Positions 52,568-55,645 of a stretch of DNA of 55,645 nt are shown one piece after another. Position 1 is the stretch's first letter, and every line of letters starts with the position of its first letter. A program made the position numbers and the translations under genes. The stretch comes from Nitrospira sp. (GTDB lineage: Bacteria > Nitrospirota > Nitrospiria > Nitrospirales > Nitrospiraceae), in NCBI GenBank assembly GCA_029865225.1, contig JAOUHJ010000015.1:1-55645 (forward strand), written 5' to 3'. The notes under the pieces are model-generated. The model made no database searches. It saw nothing but the letters and a program-made list of their open reading frames with translations, and was not told where the DNA came from.

Positions 52568-53494
52568 ATGTCTGTTGAAACCGAAGATGCGTTCCAGAAA
52601 GAACTGATTGAACTGTTCGTTCAAGAAGCACAGGAATGGCTTCAGCAGATTCATGTGGCTCTCGATGAACTTCAACAGGCCCCCCCTGCCGAGCGTCATC
52701 GGTCCTTGGCTCAGACCATTAAGGTCGGCATTACCAATCTCGGTGGATCTGCAGCGACCATTCACCTGAGTGATGTCGAACGAGCGAGTTTTTCAGCCCT
52801 TCCCTTTGTTGAAGCTCTTCAAGAACCGGGTGCCTCGATCTCGGCAGATGATTTCCTCGCACTCTGTAAGCAATTAGGCCATATTCATGGAGCACTGACA
52901 CGGGCGACCGGTGTCACCTTTGAGACTGAGCCCGAGCAAACCGCTGTCGAGAGTGCTCCGGCCGTGATCGGAACACAAGAGCTCTTGGTCCGACTCCGTG
53001 CCATTCCCGAGCAAAGTGTGGCGCCAGGGACCTCCTCGCGGAATTTAGTCCAGACCGTGATGGCTCAGACAGAGGGGCTTATGAATCGAGGGATGGAACA
53101 GTGTAACCTTGCCTCGATCCAAGAGTTTCTCGACCGGTTAGAAGAAGCGGAGCAGGGTTTTCTGGACCTGGTCCGTCAGGACGTCCTCCATCTCTCCACC
53201 GTGTTTCAGGCACTCCAAAACGGCGGAGCAGCGTCAGCGCAACTGCAAAATGCCGTGGAGCGTGTTGCACAACTGTGGTCGGCCGCTCAGCAGGTTAACG
53301 CGTCCCATGCCATGACGTTTTTCATGGGGCTTCACAGCTTTTTGACACTTGTAGTGGAACAACGGATTGGTGTTGGCACCCATCGATATGAGGCCGTCCA
53401 TTCGCGTCTGGTTCAAACTGTCAACAGTCTGGAGGAATGGGTACAGGGCGGACGAACAGAGCGTGCGGCGATACAAGGGGTTTTGCCAAGATGA
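52568..53494 (+). CDS. Pseudo-Hpt protein of the chemosensory operon
   Basis: A 308-aa soluble helical protein. Its first 90 residues align with the Hpt2/Hpt3 helices of the neighbouring CheA (ELIELFVQEAQEWLQQIHVAL), but the phospho-acceptor motif is TNLGGSAATI. Thr56 replaces His and Gly59 replaces Lys, so it cannot be phosphorylated as an Hpt. The rest is helical with no recognised domain. It may dock on a receiver as a decoy or scaffold. Confidence 0.6.
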   Translation: MSVETEDAFQKELIELFVQEAQEWLQQIHVALDELQQAPPAERHRSLAQTIKVGITNLGGSAATIHLSDVERASFSALPFVEALQEPGASISADDFLALCKQLGHIHGALTRATGVTFETEPEQTAVESAPAVIGTQELLVRLRAIPEQSVAPGTSSRNLVQTVMAQTEGLMNRGMEQCNLASIQEFLDRLEEAEQGFLDLVRQDVLHLSTVFQALQNGGAASAQLQNAVERVAQLWSAAQQVNASHAMTFFMGLHSFLTLVVEQRIGVGTHRYEAVHSRLVQTVNSLEEWVQGGRTERAAIQGVLPR

Positions 53495-53548
53495 CTGGTG
53501 TGCCGACCCGTTCAAAAGTCGTCGGTGTGAAAAGAAGTAGGTGAAACG

Positions 53549-54427
53549 GTGTCTCTCGAGAACGCTGCGTGTGAGATGTCCGGTATTCAGAGTTCATCGT
53601 ATGAGCCATACTGGGGCTTCCGACGGCGTCCGTTTGAAAACGTGCCGGACCCAACCTTCTACGTGCCGTCCGTAAAACATGAAGCAGCCATGGCGTGCAT
53701 GCTGTATGGGATTCAGGCTCGTAAAGGAATCGTGATGTTGACCGGCGAGATCGGAAGCGGGAAGACCCTCATCAGTCGAGCGGTCATTTTGAAGCTTCCT
53801 CGAGCTCAGTATGAGGTCGGTCTTGTATCGAACCCGACCATCCCTGGGAACGAATTTCTGGGAGAGATTTTATTCCAGCTCGGCTTGGATCCAGGCGGAA
53901 CCAGAGGCGAGCAACTCCGCCGATTAAACGACCAGCTGCTTGCCAACTACCATCAAGGCATCGACACGGTTGTCGTGGTGGATGAAGCGCAAGCGATCGA
54001 GCATGACCGCTTATTTGAGGAATTGCGACTCCTCAGCAATTTCCAGTTGAACGACCGGTTTCTCATCACACTGGTGCTTGTCGGTCAACCAGAACTGCGG
54101 GATCGTATTGCGCAAATTCCCCAGCTCGCACAGCGCGTAGCCGTCTGCCACCATCTTGAACGCTTCGATCGTGCAGAAACCAAAGCGTACATCATGGCTC
54201 GACTGGCTGCCGTGGGTTGTACCTTGCCGATATTTTCGTCTCCCGCGATTTCCGGAGTTTTTCAACAAACCGGTGGAGTCTGCCGTTTGATTAACTCATT
54301 GTGCGATTTGTGTCTCTACCATGGAAGTGTCGCGGGCGTGCATCGAGTGAGTCGAACGCTGGTTGAACGGGTTGCAGGACGAATGGTTCGTGCATGTGCG
54401 ACCAGCAGAGTGGGAGCGTGCGCATGA
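53549..54427 (+). CDS. ExeA/MshM-like AAA ATPase
   Basis: A 292-aa protein from GTG at 53549 after AGGTGA. YWGFRRRPFENVPDPTFYV is the GspA/ExeA N-terminal signature. The Walker A motif is GEIGSGKT (66-73) and the Walker B motif is VVVVDEAQ (141-148). The transmembrane and peptidoglycan-binding parts of ExeA are absent, so it resembles MshM-type stand-alone ATPases that help pilus or secretin assembly. It overlaps the HD-GYP-type gene by ATGA. Confidence 0.82.
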   Translation: MSLENAACEMSGIQSSSYEPYWGFRRRPFENVPDPTFYVPSVKHEAAMACMLYGIQARKGIVMLTGEIGSGKTLISRAVILKLPRAQYEVGLVSNPTIPGNEFLGEILFQLGLDPGGTRGEQLRRLNDQLLANYHQGIDTVVVVDEAQAIEHDRLFEELRLLSNFQLNDRFLITLVLVGQPELRDRIAQIPQLAQRVAVCHHLERFDRAETKAYIMARLAAVGCTLPIFSSPAISGVFQQTGGVCRLINSLCDLCLYHGSVAGVHRVSRTLVERVAGRMVRACATSRVGACA

Positions 54428-55509
54428 ACGAATGGTATCATCAGGCAGAACTGGCTCTGAACGACACGGCGGCTGCCGTGCAAGGTGGCCAGTCGTTTGC
54501 CTTGTCTTCACTTGAACGGCTTGCAGCCGATTTGGTCGGATCGCTACAACGGAATGATGAACTGGTCGTCGAAGCCTTGTCCGGACGAGCAGGAGCACCC
54601 TTAATTACAAACTTGATCAATGTGGCGATCTTGGGAACCAAGGTCGGGATAGGACTTGGGTACTACGGTGAGGAGCTGCAGCGATTGGCATTCGCGGGGC
54701 TCGTCCATGATATCGGCTTGTTTGCTGTACCACATACGTTGATCACCAAGAATGGCCGATTGACCCAGGAAGAGCGCGCCGTGATCGAGCAACATCCCGA
54801 CTTCGGCGCTCGAGTGATCGAGCGATGCGGCTCCGACTATTACTGGCTGGCACGAGTGATCGGTCAGGTTCATGAACGGTTTAACGGGCAGGGATATCCC
54901 AAGCGACTTAAGGGTCGAGAGATCAGTGAAATGGCGCAGATCTGTGGAGTGGTGGACGTATTCGACGCGTTAGTCAGCGAGCGCCCCTATCGACGTCGCT
55001 TCCTCCCCCATGAAGCCGTGAAAGAGCTTTTGGTTACCGAACGAATGACGTTTCCACGCGAGATCCTCAAGGCGCTGGTCGAGCAATTGTCGGTTTACCC
55101 GCTTGGGACGATGGTCCGATTGACGACCGGCGATGTCGGCTTCGTGGCCAAGGTCAATAGTCGCTATCCGCTTCGTCCAGTCGTGAGAGTTGATCATGAG
55201 CAGGGGAACGAAGGTGCAGAAGGGCGTCAACTCGACCTCAGTCTGATTCCTCTGATCTCGGTGGTTGAGACGATGAATCCTCCTGCCGTCGGGCGTATCA
55301 CATTTCAGGCTCTCGCACCGCAGACTCAGAGCGCTGTATCACCGACAGTGGTCTCCGATCATTTTACGGCTCTTCTGGAAAGTCTTGATGCCATCGCATT
55401 GACGATGCAAGGTGCGGTGACAAGTCGCTGTGCCGTCATCAAGGAATCTGGAGCCGGCATCACCACCTCTGGTGCGCCCACCAAGCAACCACCCGACCCT
55501 CTAGAGTGA
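54424..55509 (+). CDS. HD-GYP-type phosphohydrolase domain protein
   Basis: A 361-aa protein. ATG at 54424 overlaps the ATPase stop. The HD-GYP motifs are LVHDIG (His95-Asp96), His124, and HERFNGQGYP (150-159), where the usual HHE and DG are VHE and NG. The fold and GxGYP remain, so c-di-GMP hydrolysis is possible. Residues about 220-280 are a small beta domain. It may link the chemosensory output to c-di-GMP. Confidence 0.82.
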   Translation: MNEWYHQAELALNDTAAAVQGGQSFALSSLERLAADLVGSLQRNDELVVEALSGRAGAPLITNLINVAILGTKVGIGLGYYGEELQRLAFAGLVHDIGLFAVPHTLITKNGRLTQEERAVIEQHPDFGARVIERCGSDYYWLARVIGQVHERFNGQGYPKRLKGREISEMAQICGVVDVFDALVSERPYRRRFLPHEAVKELLVTERMTFPREILKALVEQLSVYPLGTMVRLTTGDVGFVAKVNSRYPLRPVVRVDHEQGNEGAEGRQLDLSLIPLISVVETMNPPAVGRITFQALAPQTQSAVSPTVVSDHFTALLESLDAIALTMQGAVTSRCAVIKESGAGITTSGAPTKQPPDPLE

Positions 55510-55519
55510 GACTTCGTTT

Positions 55520-55645
55520 CTAGTGTAGTGCGTCCAACGCTTCTTTACATTTGGCGATCTTGGCCATAATACTCTCGACAGATGCGGTCCAGACAAACAC
55601 GCGCGGGTTCTGATTGTGGTTGTTCATGTAATCTTCGATGGCGGC
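55520..55645 (-). mobile_element. IS630-family transposase, C-terminal part (runs off the window)
   Basis: The minus-strand frame ends TAG at 55520 and encodes 41 residues with RVFVWTASVESIMAKIAKCKEAL, the usual C-terminus of IS630-type transposases. The rest lies beyond the window, so completeness cannot be judged. Confidence 0.75.

Overview
The window looks like a piece of chromosome from a Nitrospira-like bacterium (phylum Nitrospirota). That placement is an inference from overall gene content: secreted c-type cytochrome lipoproteins, a compact cobalamin salvage locus, and a large multi-Hpt CheA chemosensory cluster. No 16S rRNA or other decisive marker is present. Most starts have a clear GGAGG-type Shine-Dalgarno site, and many genes overlap by ATGA.

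Region 1 (1-14.4 kb) is mixed chromosome. It holds a REP-associated tyrosine transposase, several small envelope or unknown genes, a monohaem cytochrome c lipoprotein, a repeat-rich exported protein, a small PII-like protein, a cytochrome P450, a lytic transglycosylase and a DUF2314 protein. It ends with a methyltransferase-glycosyltransferase fusion coupled to a second methyltransferase, then ndk, gcvH, a ComEA-like protein and tyrS. Two unrelated small genes (380 and 3202) share the same roughly 94-bp upstream leader at identical spacing.

Region 2 (14.46-28.14 kb) is an integrated mobile element in the 3' end of tRNA-Gly(CCC). It is bounded by a perfect 48-bp direct repeat (14463-14510 and 28092-28139). 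It carries a tyrosine integrase, two ribbon-helix-helix proteins, an AlpA-like excisionase and a DUF3987 primase/helicase-like module. No capsid, terminase-large or conjugation genes are seen. Its main cargo is a two-gene operon: an exported trypsin/HtrA-like serine protease and a 1197-aa TPR-CHAT (caspase-like) protein with an export/lipoprotein signal. A PilZ protein, an exported SNase-like nuclease and an apparent integron-type cassette (lipoprotein gene plus attC-like site) follow. The protease pair is the best candidate for an undescribed system.

Region 3 (28.2-43.6 kb) is cobalamin uptake and salvage. One B12 riboswitch precedes btuF-btuC-btuD and a nitrilase-family gene. A second precedes btuB, followed by a decayed cbiA, a CWC-type Cys-rich protein, the PduO-type adenosyltransferase, cobU, cobT, cobS, cbiB, cobD, cbiZ and cobQ. 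With cbiA broken and cbiZ present, the locus reads as corrinoid import, remodelling and nucleotide-loop assembly rather than de novo synthesis.

Region 4 (44-55.5 kb) is a chemosensory operon: CheY-like, CheW, MCP, a hybrid CheA with three Hpt domains and a receiver, two further CheW-like proteins, a receiver-coiled-coil protein, a pseudo-Hpt protein, an ExeA-like AAA ATPase and an HD-GYP-type protein. No cheR or cheB is seen, so it probably controls a surface or cellular function rather than classical adaptive chemotaxis. The window ends in the 3' part of an IS630-family transposase.
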